6,683 nucleotides of DNA, taken from Chloroflexota bacterium. Its GTDB lineage: Bacteria; Chloroflexota; Anaerolineae; 4572-78; J111. The stretch lies in NCBI GenBank assembly GCA_003695455.1, contig RFJF01000505.1:1-6683 (forward strand), read 5' to 3'. Made by a program: the position numbers and the translations under genes. This document shows positions 1-6,682 of the stretch, piece by piece. Numbering within the stretch: the first letter of the stretch is position 1; each line of letters begins with the position of its first letter. The notes beneath the pieces are model-generated. The model was not told the DNA's origin. It ran no database searches and saw only the letters and a list, made by a program, of their open reading frames with translations.

Positions 1-555
1 GTGCAGCCATCGCCCACGCCCACCCGCGCCAATTGCGCCAGCGAGATTCGCAACTTTGGAGACAGCGGTGTACTCACCGATGCCGAGGTAGCGCGCTATT
101 TGCAGCAAACACTGCCGGCAGCGCATCTGAACAATTGCCGGGGCATTGAATACGTTCACACGCTGGCAAAATCTCACGGCGACAGCATTGCCGGTAACAT
201 CATTCCGGTTTACCGAATTATTTTTGTGTACGCCATCAACCTGCAGCAGCAAAATGCCGACGACCTGCTGGACACGCTGGTGCATGAAATTGGGCACAAC
301 GTTCACATGAACATCCGGCAGGAGAACCCTGAATTTTACGAAACGTGGACCAACCTTTTTACGGACAGCCAAAAATTGTTTGAGTCCGGCGGCACGGGGT
401 TTGTATCTGACTACGCCCGTTCCAATAAATCTGAGGATTTTGCCGAAAGCTACCGGGCTTACGTCCGCAACCCGGCCGCGCTGCTCCGGGCCAATCCGGA
501 AAAATATGAATTTATGCGGCAGAACGTTTTTAACAACCGCGAATACCTCCGCTGA
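1..555 (+). CDS. Lethal-factor-like (ATLF/M34-type) zinc metallopeptidase, probably 5'-partial
   Basis: This is a likely zinc-dependent endopeptidase. The visible 184 residues contain HEIGH at 95-99 (two zinc-ligand His plus catalytic Glu). Forty-odd residues later comes a block Y138-A-R-S-N-K-S-E145-D-F-A-E-S-Y. From memory, anthrax lethal factor has Y728-G-R-T-N-E-A-E735-F-F-A-E-A-F at the matching place, where E735 is the third zinc ligand and Y728 lies at the active site; the Tyr-to-Glu spacing is identical. The following NPEKYEFMRQNVF resembles the end of ATLF domains. The first residues (QPSPTPTRANC) look like a Pro/Thr linker, and two Cys (12, 46) hint at an extracytoplasmic protein. 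The frame is open at base 1 and no ribosome site can be seen, so the GTG there may be internal and a signal peptide may lie outside the window. The stop is TGA at 553. Substrate unknown; a role as a toxin is not implied. Confidence 0.75.
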   Translation: MQPSPTPTRANCASEIRNFGDSGVLTDAEVARYLQQTLPAAHLNNCRGIEYVHTLAKSHGDSIAGNIIPVYRIIFVYAINLQQQNADDLLDTLVHEIGHNVHMNIRQENPEFYETWTNLFTDSQKLFESGGTGFVSDYARSNKSEDFAESYRAYVRNPAALLRANPEKYEFMRQNVFNNREYLR

Positions 556-577
556 TTTCGCACAGATCATCCGGTTG

Positions 578-586
578 TGTTACAAT
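578..586 (+). promoter_or_regulatory. Candidate extended -10 promoter for the CoA-binding protein gene
   Basis: TGTTACAAT fits an extended -10 element (TGn followed by TACAAT, one mismatch from TATAAT). Initiation would fall near 593 and give a leader of about 30 bases that contains the GGAGG at 616-620. No good -35 is visible, which is tolerated for extended -10 promoters. The call rests only on pattern and position. Confidence 0.35.
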
Positions 587-606
587 TATCACAAAGTAAA
601 TTGTAA
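580..606. promoter_or_regulatory. 8-bp perfect inverted repeat, possible operator
   Basis: TTACAATT (580-587) and AATTGTAA (599-606) are exact inverted copies separated by 11 bases. The left arm overlaps the candidate -10 and the right arm lies just past the expected start of transcription, as expected for a repressor operator. A weak AT-rich hairpin in the leader is an alternative. No U-tract follows, so it does not look like a terminator. Given the AT-rich gap, chance is possible. Confidence 0.3.
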
Positions 607-615
607 TTGAATACC

Positions 616-620
616 GGAGG
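616..620 (+). promoter_or_regulatory. Ribosome-binding site GGAGG that decides between two ATGs
   Basis: GGAGG is followed by CA-ATG-ATG. The first ATG (623) is only 2 bases away, too close for normal initiation. The second (626) has 5 bases of spacing and is the better start. Confidence 0.75.
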
Positions 621-625
621 CAATG

Positions 626-1096
626 ATGCCAACACTTGAACAATTGGTGGATGATTTTCTGGCGCAGGAGCGGATTGCTGTGGCCGGGGTTTCGCGCAGC
701 AGCGGCGAGGCGGCCAACGCCATCTACAAAAAACTGAGGAAGAATGGGTACCGGGTGTATCCGCTCAACCCCAACGCAGATACGGTTGAGGGCGATACAT
801 GCTACGCCAATCTGCAAGCGTTGCCGGAACCGGTTGACGGCGTGGTGATTGCCACCCACCCTGCCGCTACCGACCAGGTGGTGCGGGACTGCGCGCTGGC
901 AGGCGTGTCTCGGGTGTGGATGCACCGATCTTTGGGGCAGGGCAGCGCCTCGGACGCCGCGGTGGAGTTTTGCCGCCAGCAGGGTATTTCGGTGATCCCG
1001 GGCGGCTGCCCAATGATGTTCTGCCGGCCGGATATTGCGCACAAATGCCTGCGCTGGTTCCTCTCGGCCACCGGCAAATTACCCAAAGAGCTTTAA
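626..1096 (+). CDS. CoA-binding domain protein (YccU-like, CoA_binding_2 family)
   Basis: This is a small cytosolic single-domain protein of 156 residues, near the usual size of stand-alone CoA_binding_2 proteins. Numbering from the ATG at 623, an N-terminal helix leads to the first Rossmann strand and nucleotide loop, IAVAGVSRS (18-26). Then come a helix, the second strand YRVYPLNPN (43-51), a conserved acidic/Leu-rich turn with PEPVDGVVIATHP (68-80), the strand SRVWMH (96-101), and GISVIPGGCPM (121-131), where family members carry a conserved Cys before a final helix. Relatives bind coenzyme A in crystal structures, but their physiological role is not established and no catalytic residues can be assigned. 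The related CoA-binding domain also occurs in succinyl-CoA synthetase. The protein has six Cys. It lies 67-70 bases after the metallopeptidase, probably with its own promoter, and converges on lon. Confidence 0.85.
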   Translation: MPTLEQLVDDFLAQERIAVAGVSRSSGEAANAIYKKLRKNGYRVYPLNPNADTVEGDTCYANLQALPEPVDGVVIATHPAATDQVVRDCALAGVSRVWMHRSLGQGSASDAAVEFCRQQGISVIPGGCPMMFCRPDIAHKCLRWFLSATGKLPKEL

Positions 1097-1118
1097 TTTG
1101 ATACAATCCACAAAAAAC

Positions 1119-1126
1119 GGGGGGGG
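1119..1126 (+). repeat. G8 homopolymer run preceded by A6
   Basis: Six A, one C and eight G follow one another 3' of the CoA-binding gene, outside any convincing coding frame. Such runs are prone to slippage and to sequencing error. No gene is in a position to be switched by it. Confidence 0.8.
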
Positions 1127-1146
1127 TGGCACAGAAGTAAGTGAAA

Positions 1147-1225
1147 TGTCATTACGAGGGCGCAGCCCGAAGCAATCTCGGTGCCAAAATGGTGGGGATT
1201 GCTTCGCCTTCGGCTCGCAATGACA
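1147..1225. repeat. 79-base imperfect palindrome, dispersed intergenic repeat type
   Basis: Outer arms 1147-1158 and 1214-1225 pair in 11 of 12 positions. Inner arms 1168-1177 (CGAAGCAATC) and 1197-1206 (GATTGCTTCG) pair perfectly. Each arm also holds its own small hairpin (GGGC-GCA-GCCC at 1158-1168 and GCC-TTC-GGC at 1206-1214), so the element could fold as one long stem or a clover shape. The wording CATTACGAG...GAAGCAATC / GATTGCTTCG...CTCGCAATGA matches a type of palindromic repeat that I recall as widespread between genes in many bacterial genomes. It lies between two convergent genes, where it may block or end read-through in both directions. No T-tract is present, so a classical intrinsic terminator is not claimed. 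The rest of the gap 1097-1278 shows nothing convincing apart from the G8 run. Confidence 0.8.
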
Positions 1226-1278
1226 CCCTTCATCTCTTACAGTTGAGTCAGTTGCGTTACAAAATCAAGGTAGTGCTG

Positions 1279-3696
1279 CTATTCATTTTTGGTAGACAAC
1301 TTTTCGGATTTGCGCCGGGTTTTGCGCTTCTGTTTGGTTACAATCAGGGCCGCATCCAGCACTTGCTGCATGGTATCTACCAAAATAATCTCCAATTCCC
1401 GCCGGACTTTTTTGGGGACGTCAACCAGGTCCTTCTCATTTTTAGCCGGAATAATAACCGTTAAAATCCCCGCCCGGTGCGCTGCCAGAATTTTCTCTTT
1501 TAACCCGCCAATGGGCAACACTTTGCCGCGCAGGGTGATTTCGCCGGTCATGGCTACCGTGTGCCGCACCTTGTACCCGGAAAACGCAGATACCAGCGCC
1601 GTGGCGGTGGTAATACCCGCGCTGGGGCCATCTTTGGGGATGGCCCCCTCCGGCACGTGCAGGTGAATATCGTTGTTTTCAAACGCCTCATCTTTGATGC
1701 CGTAATCTGCGGCGTGGGCGCGGATGAAAGACAGCGCTGCCTGCACGGATTCCTGCATTACCTCTCCCAACTGTCCGGTGAGCGTTAACTGGCCTTTGCC
1801 CGGCATCAGCGCCACCTCAATGGGCATAATATCGCCGCCGGCCTCGGTGTAGGCAATGCCGGTGGCAATGCCCACTTCATCCTGCTCCAGCAGTTTCTGC
1901 TCGGTGAACTGGGGTGGGCCTAAATATTTTGCCAGCGACTGGCGGGTGACGGTTCTGGGAATCCGTTTGCCTTCGGCCAGCCGGCGAGTCAGCTTGCGGC
2001 AAATCCGGCCAATTTCGCGCTCAAGGTTGCGCACTCCGGCCTCGTAGGTGTACTCGCGGATGATTCCCTGCAGAGCGCTGTCGGCAAATTTGGGCGGCAC
2101 ATCGCTCAGACCGTGTTCTTCAATCTGGCGCGGAATGAGAAACTGCCGCGCAATTGACAGTTTTTCTTCTTCAATGTAGCCGGAAAATTCAATTACTTCC
2201 ATCCGGTCGCGCAGCGCCGGTGGAATGGGATACAGCAAGTTGGCCGTGGTAATGAACATCACTTTTGAGAGGTCGTAGGGCAGTTCAAGGTAGTGGTCGG
2301 AAAAGCTGTTGTTTTGTTCCGGGTCCAGCGCCTCAAGCAGCGCCGCGCTGGGGTCGCCCCGAAAATCAGCGCCCACCTTGTCAATTTCATCCAGCATAAA
2401 CACGGGGTTCACGCTGCCGGCCCGGCGCATACTCTGAATGATGCGCCCCGGCAGCGCGCCAATGTAGGTGCGGCGGTGGCCGCGGATTTCAGCCTCGTCA
2501 CGGATGCCGCCCAAACTGATGCGCACAAACTTGCGCCCCAGCGCCTCGGCAATTGAGCGCCCCAGCGATGTTTTGCCGGTGCCGGGCGGCCCCACAAAAC
2601 AAAGAATGGGCGAGCGCATTTTATCACCCGCGCGCTGCAGCACAGCAATGTGTTCCAAAATGCGCTCTTTGGCTTTGGGAATGCCAAAGTGGTTGTTGTT
2701 CAGCACGTTGGCAACCTGGGCCATGTTGGTGCTGTCTTTGGTGGCGTCTACCCACGGCAGGTCAATAATCCAGTCAAGATAGGTGCGGATGATGCCCACT
2801 TCGGGCGCGGCCGGAGACATCATTGCCAGCCGGGCCAGTTCCTTTTCAGCCTTGGCCCGGACTTCGTCCGGCAGTTTGGCCTGCGCCAACTTTTCGCGCA
2901 GTTCGTTTATGTCAGACGACTGGAGGTCCAGTTCGCCCAATTCGCCCTGAATCACGCGCATTTGCTCGCGCAGAAAATATTCACGCTGGCCTTTGTCAAC
3001 TTCCTGCTGCACCTGATCCTGAATTTTGGATTCAAGTTCCAGCACGTCCAGCTCCTGCGCCAGAATAATGCTCAACCGTTGCAGGCGGGTTGTGGGGTCG
3101 GCGGTATCCAGAATTTGCTGCCGCTGCTCAATATCAAAATCCATGACCGAGGCAATCATATCGGCCAGCCAGCCGGGGTCATCAATGTTCATGGCCGCAA
3201 TGTAAGCGTCGTCCGGCACGTTTCGGTTCAGGTGGACGCATTTTTCAAACAGGGCCAGCACGGCACGCATCAGCGCATCAGAGGAGAGGCTCTGTTCGGA
3301 ATCTTCTGACAGGCGGCGAACGCGCACCACCGGGTACGGCTCTTCCTGAACCATCTCCAGCAGTTCAACCCGGCGGTGGCCCTGCACCAGAATGTTGTTG
3401 CTGCCATCAGGCATTTTCAACATGCGGCCCACCACCACTTCTGTGCCAAACTGGTAGAGGTCTTCAAATTCAGGGTCTTCCTGGTCCGGGTCTCGCTGGG
3501 TAACCACCACCAGTTGCTGATTTTCGTTCAGCGCCGCATCGAGCGCCTGGATGGAGCGTTCGCGCCCCACAAACAGCGGGGTCAACATTCGGGGAAAAAC
3601 CACCGTATCCCGAACAGGCAGCAGCGGAAGTTCTACTTCCTGTTCGTCAAAATCTAAATCAAGGTCAAAATCTTTTTCGGGGGGCATCATTCTCAA
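1279..3696 (-). CDS. lon: ATP-dependent Lon protease (LonA type)
   Basis: This is a cytosolic homohexameric AAA+ protease that unfolds and degrades damaged and regulatory proteins. At 805 residues it is full length for LonA. After an acidic leader (residues 7-21) comes the N-terminal substrate-binding domain, [15 protein letters not shown] onward (21 to about 210), then a helical/coiled-coil linker (about 212-300). The AAA+ module has Walker A GPPGTGKT (369-376), Walker B FMLDEID (433-439), sensor-1 TTAN (483-486), a likely arginine finger in RDRME (R498) and sensor-2 GVRNLER (R556). The protease domain has the catalytic Ser692 in PKDGPSAG and Lys735 in GGLKEK, 43 residues apart as in E. coli Lon (S679/K722, from memory). 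The last 20 residues are strongly basic. Nothing is broken. It follows folC copy 2 by 38 bases and is probably co-transcribed. The TTG at 3696 has GGAG 8 bases upstream; the ATGs at 3690 and 3687 are alternatives differing by 2-3 residues. Confidence 0.98.
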   Translation of the reverse strand: MRMMPPEKDFDLDLDFDEQEVELPLLPVRDTVVFPRMLTPLFVGRERSIQALDAALNENQQLVVVTQRDPDQEDPEFEDLYQFGTEVVVGRMLKMPDGSNNILVQGHRRVELLEMVQEEPYPVVRVRRLSEDSEQSLSSDALMRAVLALFEKCVHLNRNVPDDAYIAAMNIDDPGWLADMIASVMDFDIEQRQQILDTADPTTRLQRLSIILAQELDVLELESKIQDQVQQEVDKGQREYFLREQMRVIQGELGELDLQSSDINELREKLAQAKLPDEVRAKAEKELARLAMMSPAAPEVGIIRTYLDWIIDLPWVDATKDSTNMAQVANVLNNNHFGIPKAKERILEHIAVLQRAGDKMRSPILCFVGPPGTGKTSLGRSIAEALGRKFVRISLGGIRDEAEIRGHRRTYIGALPGRIIQSMRRAGSVNPVFMLDEIDKVGADFRGDPSAALLEALDPEQNNSFSDHYLELPYDLSKVMFITTANLLYPIPPALRDRMEVIEFSGYIEEEKLSIARQFLIPRQIEEHGLSDVPPKFADSALQGIIREYTYEAGVRNLEREIGRICRKLTRRLAEGKRIPRTVTRQSLAKYLGPPQFTEQKLLEQDEVGIATGIAYTEAGGDIMPIEVALMPGKGQLTLTGQLGEVMQESVQAALSFIRAHAADYGIKDEAFENNDIHLHVPEGAIPKDGPSAGITTATALVSAFSGYKVRHTVAMTGEITLRGKVLPIGGLKEKILAAHRAGILTVIIPAKNEKDLVDVPKKVRRELEIILVDTMQQVLDAALIVTKQKRKTRRKSEKLSTKNE

Positions 3697-3704
3697 AAAT
3701 GGAA

Positions 3705-3708
3705 CTCC
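3705..3708 (-). promoter_or_regulatory. Ribosome-binding site of lon, placed for a TTG start
   Basis: On the minus strand CCGGAG lies in the short gap before lon. From GGAG the spacing is 8 bases to TTG (3696), 14 to ATG (3690) and 17 to ATG (3687). Spacing favours TTG, while codon preference favours ATG. An in-frame TAA at 3712-3714 excludes any start further upstream. Confidence 0.55.
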
Positions 3709-3734
3709 GGATTATCAGTCGATTTCAAGCACGT

Positions 3735-5195
3735 TTAAATTTGCGTCATTTCCAGTTGGCGCAGGATTTCATCCTGGGGGAACCACAGTTCCCGGGCCTC
3801 GCCCACCAGGTACAGCGAGCCGGTAATCAGCAGCAATTCATCGGGCGCCACGGTCTGGAGCGCCGCACGCACCGCATTTTGTACGCCGTCTACCACGCGC
3901 AGTTCTGTGTTAGGGCTGAGTTCTTCAATTATATGAGCCATGTCCTCGGGTGGCAAAGCCGGTTTGCCGTAAACGCGCGGCGCCGATACCACAAAGCGCG
4001 ACACCTCCGGCGCCAGCACCTCGAGGACGGCGCGGGCGTTTTTTACCCGAATCATACCAAACAGAGCCGTGATTCGCCGGTGGGGATACAGCGCCCGAAC
4101 GCTGCGCACCAGCGCTGCCATTTTGTGCGGGTTGTGTGCGCCGTCCAGAATGACCGGCGGCTCCTGCTGAATCAGCTCCATTCTGCCGGGGAACTCCACA
4201 GCGGCCAGCCCGCGCTGAATACCCTGCGCCAAATTTGGCAGTGATTCACGTTGGGCCAGCACGTCAAGCCCGGCCACGGCCAGCGCGGCATTGGCGTGCT
4301 GAAATTGGCCGGGGATGTTCAGCCGGATGTGACGGTAGTGATGGCCGGGCGCCTGCACCGACAGAATCGTTTGGTTGGCGCCGGTCTGTTCCACCGAATA
4401 TGAAAATTCGTGGTTGAGCCGGAACAGGGTGGCGTTTTTTTGGGCGGCCTCGGCTTCTATCACCGCCAGCACGTCCGGGTTGGTTTCAGAGGTCACCACC
4501 AGGCCGTCCGGCTTGATGATTCCGGCTTTGTGCCGGGCAATGTTCAATAAATCCGGCCCCAAACTTTTAACGTGGTCAAAATTCACATTGGTGATAACCG
4601 CCAGGTTTGAGGGCAGCACGTTGGTGGGGTCGTAGCGGCCGCCCAGTCCGGTTTCAATCACGGCCCAATCCACATTTCTGTTTGCCAGCCACAGGTAGGT
4701 TAAAATCACCCACGCCTCGCCGTAGCGGAGGTCGTTAAAGGCGCGGTCTGCGGCCAGCCAGTTGTGATACAAACCTTTAAATTGCTCAATCAGCGCAGAA
4801 AATTCAGACGGGGGAATCATCTGCCCGTCAACAATTAACTTTTCGTTGCAGATTTGCAAATACGGGCTGATGTGAAAGCCGGTGCGCTGCCGGCACTGCT
4901 GCAACACTGCGGCCATCATAGCCACCACCGAGCCTTTGCCGCTGGTGCCGGCCACGTGAATGGATTTGTACCGGGTGTGCGGGTTGCCGGCAAATTCCAG
5001 AAAATCGGCGGTGCGGGCCAGTTGCGTCCGGTACTGCTGCAAACGCACTTCCGGCGATTTTTCCTCAAAGTCACGCGCGCCGGTGGGGTCGCGGATGAGC
5101 GACAGCAGCCAGTTGTGCTGGCGATGGTACTCATCAATGACGCCGGATAAGTTGGGCAAGTTTTGGGGGTGGGTTTGCAGCATGTTGTTTATCAT
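3735..5195 (-). CDS. folC: FolC-family folylpolyglutamate synthase, copy 2 (FPGS-like pterin loop)
   Basis: This Mur-ligase-superfamily enzyme adds glutamate to folates (and, in bifunctional members, to dihydropteroate) using ATP in the cytosol. From the ATG at 5195 it has 486 residues. The ATP loop AGTSGKGS is at 82-89, some 25 residues later than in copy 1 because of a longer N-terminus. Then follow SPYLQICNEK (110-119), ETGLGGRYDPTNV (181-193), NFDH (205-208), ARHKAGIIK with the probable carbamylated Lys223, PGRMEL (336-341), DGAHNP (351-356) and ITGSLYLVG (457-464). All core ligase motifs are present. The DATN typical of dihydrofolate synthases is DPTN here, which I read as favouring polyglutamylation. 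The start overlaps the copy 1 stop as ATGA. An in-frame GTG at 5315 would add 40 Arg/Gly-rich residues unlike the family and overlap copy 1 by 124 bases, so it was not chosen. No clear ribosome site is seen, so translational coupling is likely. Confidence 0.9.
   Translation of the reverse strand: MINNMLQTHPQNLPNLSGVIDEYHRQHNWLLSLIRDPTGARDFEEKSPEVRLQQYRTQLARTADFLEFAGNPHTRYKSIHVAGTSGKGSVVAMMAAVLQQCRQRTGFHISPYLQICNEKLIVDGQMIPPSEFSALIEQFKGLYHNWLAADRAFNDLRYGEAWVILTYLWLANRNVDWAVIETGLGGRYDPTNVLPSNLAVITNVNFDHVKSLGPDLLNIARHKAGIIKPDGLVVTSETNPDVLAVIEAEAAQKNATLFRLNHEFSYSVEQTGANQTILSVQAPGHHYRHIRLNIPGQFQHANAALAVAGLDVLAQRESLPNLAQGIQRGLAAVEFPGRMELIQQEPPVILDGAHNPHKMAALVRSVRALYPHRRITALFGMIRVKNARAVLEVLAPEVSRFVVSAPRVYGKPALPPEDMAHIIEELSPNTELRVVDGVQNAVRAALQTVAPDELLLITGSLYLVGEARELWFPQDEILRQLEMTQI
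5192..5195 (-). other. ATGA stop/start overlap joining the two folC genes
   Basis: On the minus strand the ATG of copy 2 (5195-5193) shares bases with the TGA of copy 1 (5194-5192). The upstream bases (GCGATTTGCCAAA) have no Shine-Dalgarno match. Translation of copy 2 is therefore probably by termination-reinitiation, which would tie its level to copy 1. Confidence 0.85.
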
Positions 5196-6586
5196 TTTGG
5201 CAAATCGCGGACCAACGCGCCGGACAGACCCGTTTCTGCCTGGGCCAGCAGTTCGCGGGCGGGGTACCAATACTCGCGCACGTTGCCCACCAAATAAAAC
5301 GAGCCTGTCACCCACACCAAATCATCCGGGCCGGCCAAATCCAGCGCATTCTGAAAGGCCAGCATGGGGTTGGACACTACCCGGATTTCAAGATTGGGCG
5401 CCATTTCCGCCGCCAACCGCGCCAGCGATTCGGCGTTGGTTGATTTCCAGAGACTTTTGCTGACCTGAAATTCTGTGGCAATCAATATGTCGGTATCGGC
5501 CAGCACGTGCGCCAAAACATCTCTGGCGGCTTTGTCTGATTTGAGCGACAGCACAGTCACGCGTCGTTTATCGCCATAATATTTGTTGATGGCTTGCTGC
5601 GAGGCGCGCATTTTTTCCGGGTTGTGCGCGCCATCCAGAATCACGGTCGGGTTTGTTTGCATTACCTCTACCCGGCCCGGAATTTTGGCATTTTGCAGGC
5701 CGGCCCGGATTGCTGCTTCCGGCACGGTAAACCCGGGCAGCGATTGCACCGCCGCCACCGCGCAGGCGGCGTTCACCACCTGAAAATCGCCGGGCATGCC
5801 CAGTTGCACATCAGACAGGGTTCCGGTGGGGGTGGTCAGGGTGAGGCCGTGGCCGTTGGGCAAAATGTAGCCAAAATTCCGGTCAAGTTGCAGCAGGCGG
5901 GCATTTTGGGTTTGGCAGCGATGGGCCACAATTTTTTCTACGGCGCTGTGCCGCACCCCGCTGACAACCGTTTGCCCGGTTTTGATGATGCCGGATTTAT
6001 CGCGGGCAATCTGCTCAACGGTGCGGCCCAAAATGGCGGTGTGGTCCAGCCCCACGTTGGTCAGCACCGCCACCGATGACGGCAGCACGTTGGTGGCATC
6101 CAGCGTGCCTCCCAGCCCCACTTCAACCACGGCCACATCCACTTCTTCACGTTGGAACAACAAAAACGCCAGCGCCGTTTGGGCCTCAAAATAGCTGGGC
6201 GCGCCAAACGGGCTTTCGGCAGCCACGCGGGCAATGGCCGGTTTCATTTCCTCAAATACCTCGGTCAGCCGGCTGGTGCTGGAAATGCGGGTGTTAATCT
6301 GGTGGCGCTCGTTGAAAATTTGCAGATGGGGCGAAAGATGCAGCCCGGTTTTGTAGCCGGCGGCGGTGAGCATGGCGGCAATCATGGCCGAGGTGGAGCC
6401 TTTGCCGGATGTTCCCCCCACGTGAATGGAGGGGTAGGCAAAATGGGGATTGCCCAGCAACGAAAGCAGGTGGGTAATTCGCTCAAGGCGCAAATTGTTG
6501 GCCGCGCTGAACGGATTGGGGCCAATCAGCGATGTAAAATTGCGGTCAAGTTCGCGGTACAAATTGAGAATTTTATCTTTGTTCAT
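5192..6586 (-). CDS. folC: FolC-family dihydrofolate synthase/folylpolyglutamate synthase, copy 1
   Basis: This cytosolic ATP-dependent ligase of the folate pathway joins glutamate to dihydropteroate and/or extends the folate glutamate tail. Its 464 residues are slightly long for FolC (usually about 420-450). The motifs in order are: ATP loop GGTSGKGS (57-64), SPHLQIFNER (85-94), EVGLGGTLDATNV (155-167), GLDH (179-182), ARDKSGIIK with the probable carbamylated Lys197, PGDFQVVNA (265-273), PGRVEVM (303-309), DGAHNP (318-323) and VTGSFYLVG (426-434). The DATN loop (163-166) agrees with enzymes that act on dihydropteroate; from memory, E. coli FolC uses D154/A155 there. The ATP loop has Ser where most FolC proteins have Asn (GTNGKGS), as in copy 2. 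It is the first gene of a folC-folC-lon cluster. The start is ATG at 6586, preceded only by a weak AGG 5 bases upstream. No other folate genes are in the window. Confidence 0.93.
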   Translation of the reverse strand: MNKDKILNLYRELDRNFTSLIGPNPFSAANNLRLERITHLLSLLGNPHFAYPSIHVGGTSGKGSTSAMIAAMLTAAGYKTGLHLSPHLQIFNERHQINTRISSTSRLTEVFEEMKPAIARVAAESPFGAPSYFEAQTALAFLLFQREEVDVAVVEVGLGGTLDATNVLPSSVAVLTNVGLDHTAILGRTVEQIARDKSGIIKTGQTVVSGVRHSAVEKIVAHRCQTQNARLLQLDRNFGYILPNGHGLTLTTPTGTLSDVQLGMPGDFQVVNAACAVAAVQSLPGFTVPEAAIRAGLQNAKIPGRVEVMQTNPTVILDGAHNPEKMRASQQAINKYYGDKRRVTVLSLKSDKAARDVLAHVLADTDILIATEFQVSKSLWKSTNAESLARLAAEMAPNLEIRVVSNPMLAFQNALDLAGPDDLVWVTGSFYLVGNVREYWYPARELLAQAETGLSGALVRDLPK

Positions 6587-6618
6587 ATACGCCTAACCCG
6601 GACAAGCCGGAATGAAGC
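6587..6618. other. Short gap upstream of folC copy 1
   Basis: Thirty-two bases separate the folC start from the heptamer repeat. They contain CCGG-ACAAG-CCGG (6598-6610), a weak 4-bp hairpin. No -10/-35 pair for the minus strand was found, so the cluster's promoter is inside or beyond the repeat, outside what can be judged here. Confidence 0.5.
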
Positions 6619-6682
6619 AGGGAGTAGGGAGTAGGGAGTAGGGAGTAGGGAGTAGGGAGTAGGGAGTAGGGAGTAGGGAGTA
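6619..6682 (+). repeat. Heptamer tandem repeat (AGGGAGT)9, G-quadruplex-capable
   Basis: Nine perfect copies of AGGGAGT run from 6619 to 6681, plus one further A. The last base of the window (6683, A instead of G) breaks the pattern, so the array may end here, but the window edge prevents certainty. GGG runs recur every 7 bases with the 4-base loop AGTA, which satisfies the G3-loop-G3 quadruplex pattern at least twice over. The unit length is not a multiple of 3 and no coding frame is credible. The G-rich strand is the template strand for the folC-lon cluster; a transcript through it would read ACUCCCU repeats. Confidence 0.95.

Noticed and set aside
530..1042. 170-codon open frame antisense to the CoA-binding gene
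   Set aside because: It has no family-like motifs, an Arg/His-rich composition typical of shadow frames, and conflicts with a well-supported gene.
1099..1107. TGATACAAT, an extended -10-like sequence just after the CoA-binding gene
   Set aside because: No plus-strand gene follows; it would transcribe only the repeat and run antisense into lon.
1141..1223. Small plus-strand reading frames through the palindromic repeat
   Set aside because: Their peptides are translations of the repeat itself, a common source of false small genes.
2650..3309. 219-codon open frame antisense to lon
   Set aside because: It is a mirror of the conserved Lon coding frame, with low-complexity Gln/His/Phe-rich composition and no ribosome site I can support.
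3697..3739. Possible lon promoter TTTAAA-N17-GATAAT on the minus strand (-35 3734-3739, -10 3711-3716)
   Set aside because: Initiation would fall about 8 bases before the TTG and remove the ribosome-binding site; the match is also weak.
5196..5315. Longer folC copy 2 starting at GTG 5315
   Set aside because: The added residues are Arg/Gly/Pro-rich, unlike FolC, and overlie the conserved end of copy 1; the ATGA start explains the layout better.
5594..6079. 161-codon open frame antisense to folC copy 1
   Set aside because: It is His/Gly-rich shadow sequence opposite the conserved FolC motifs.
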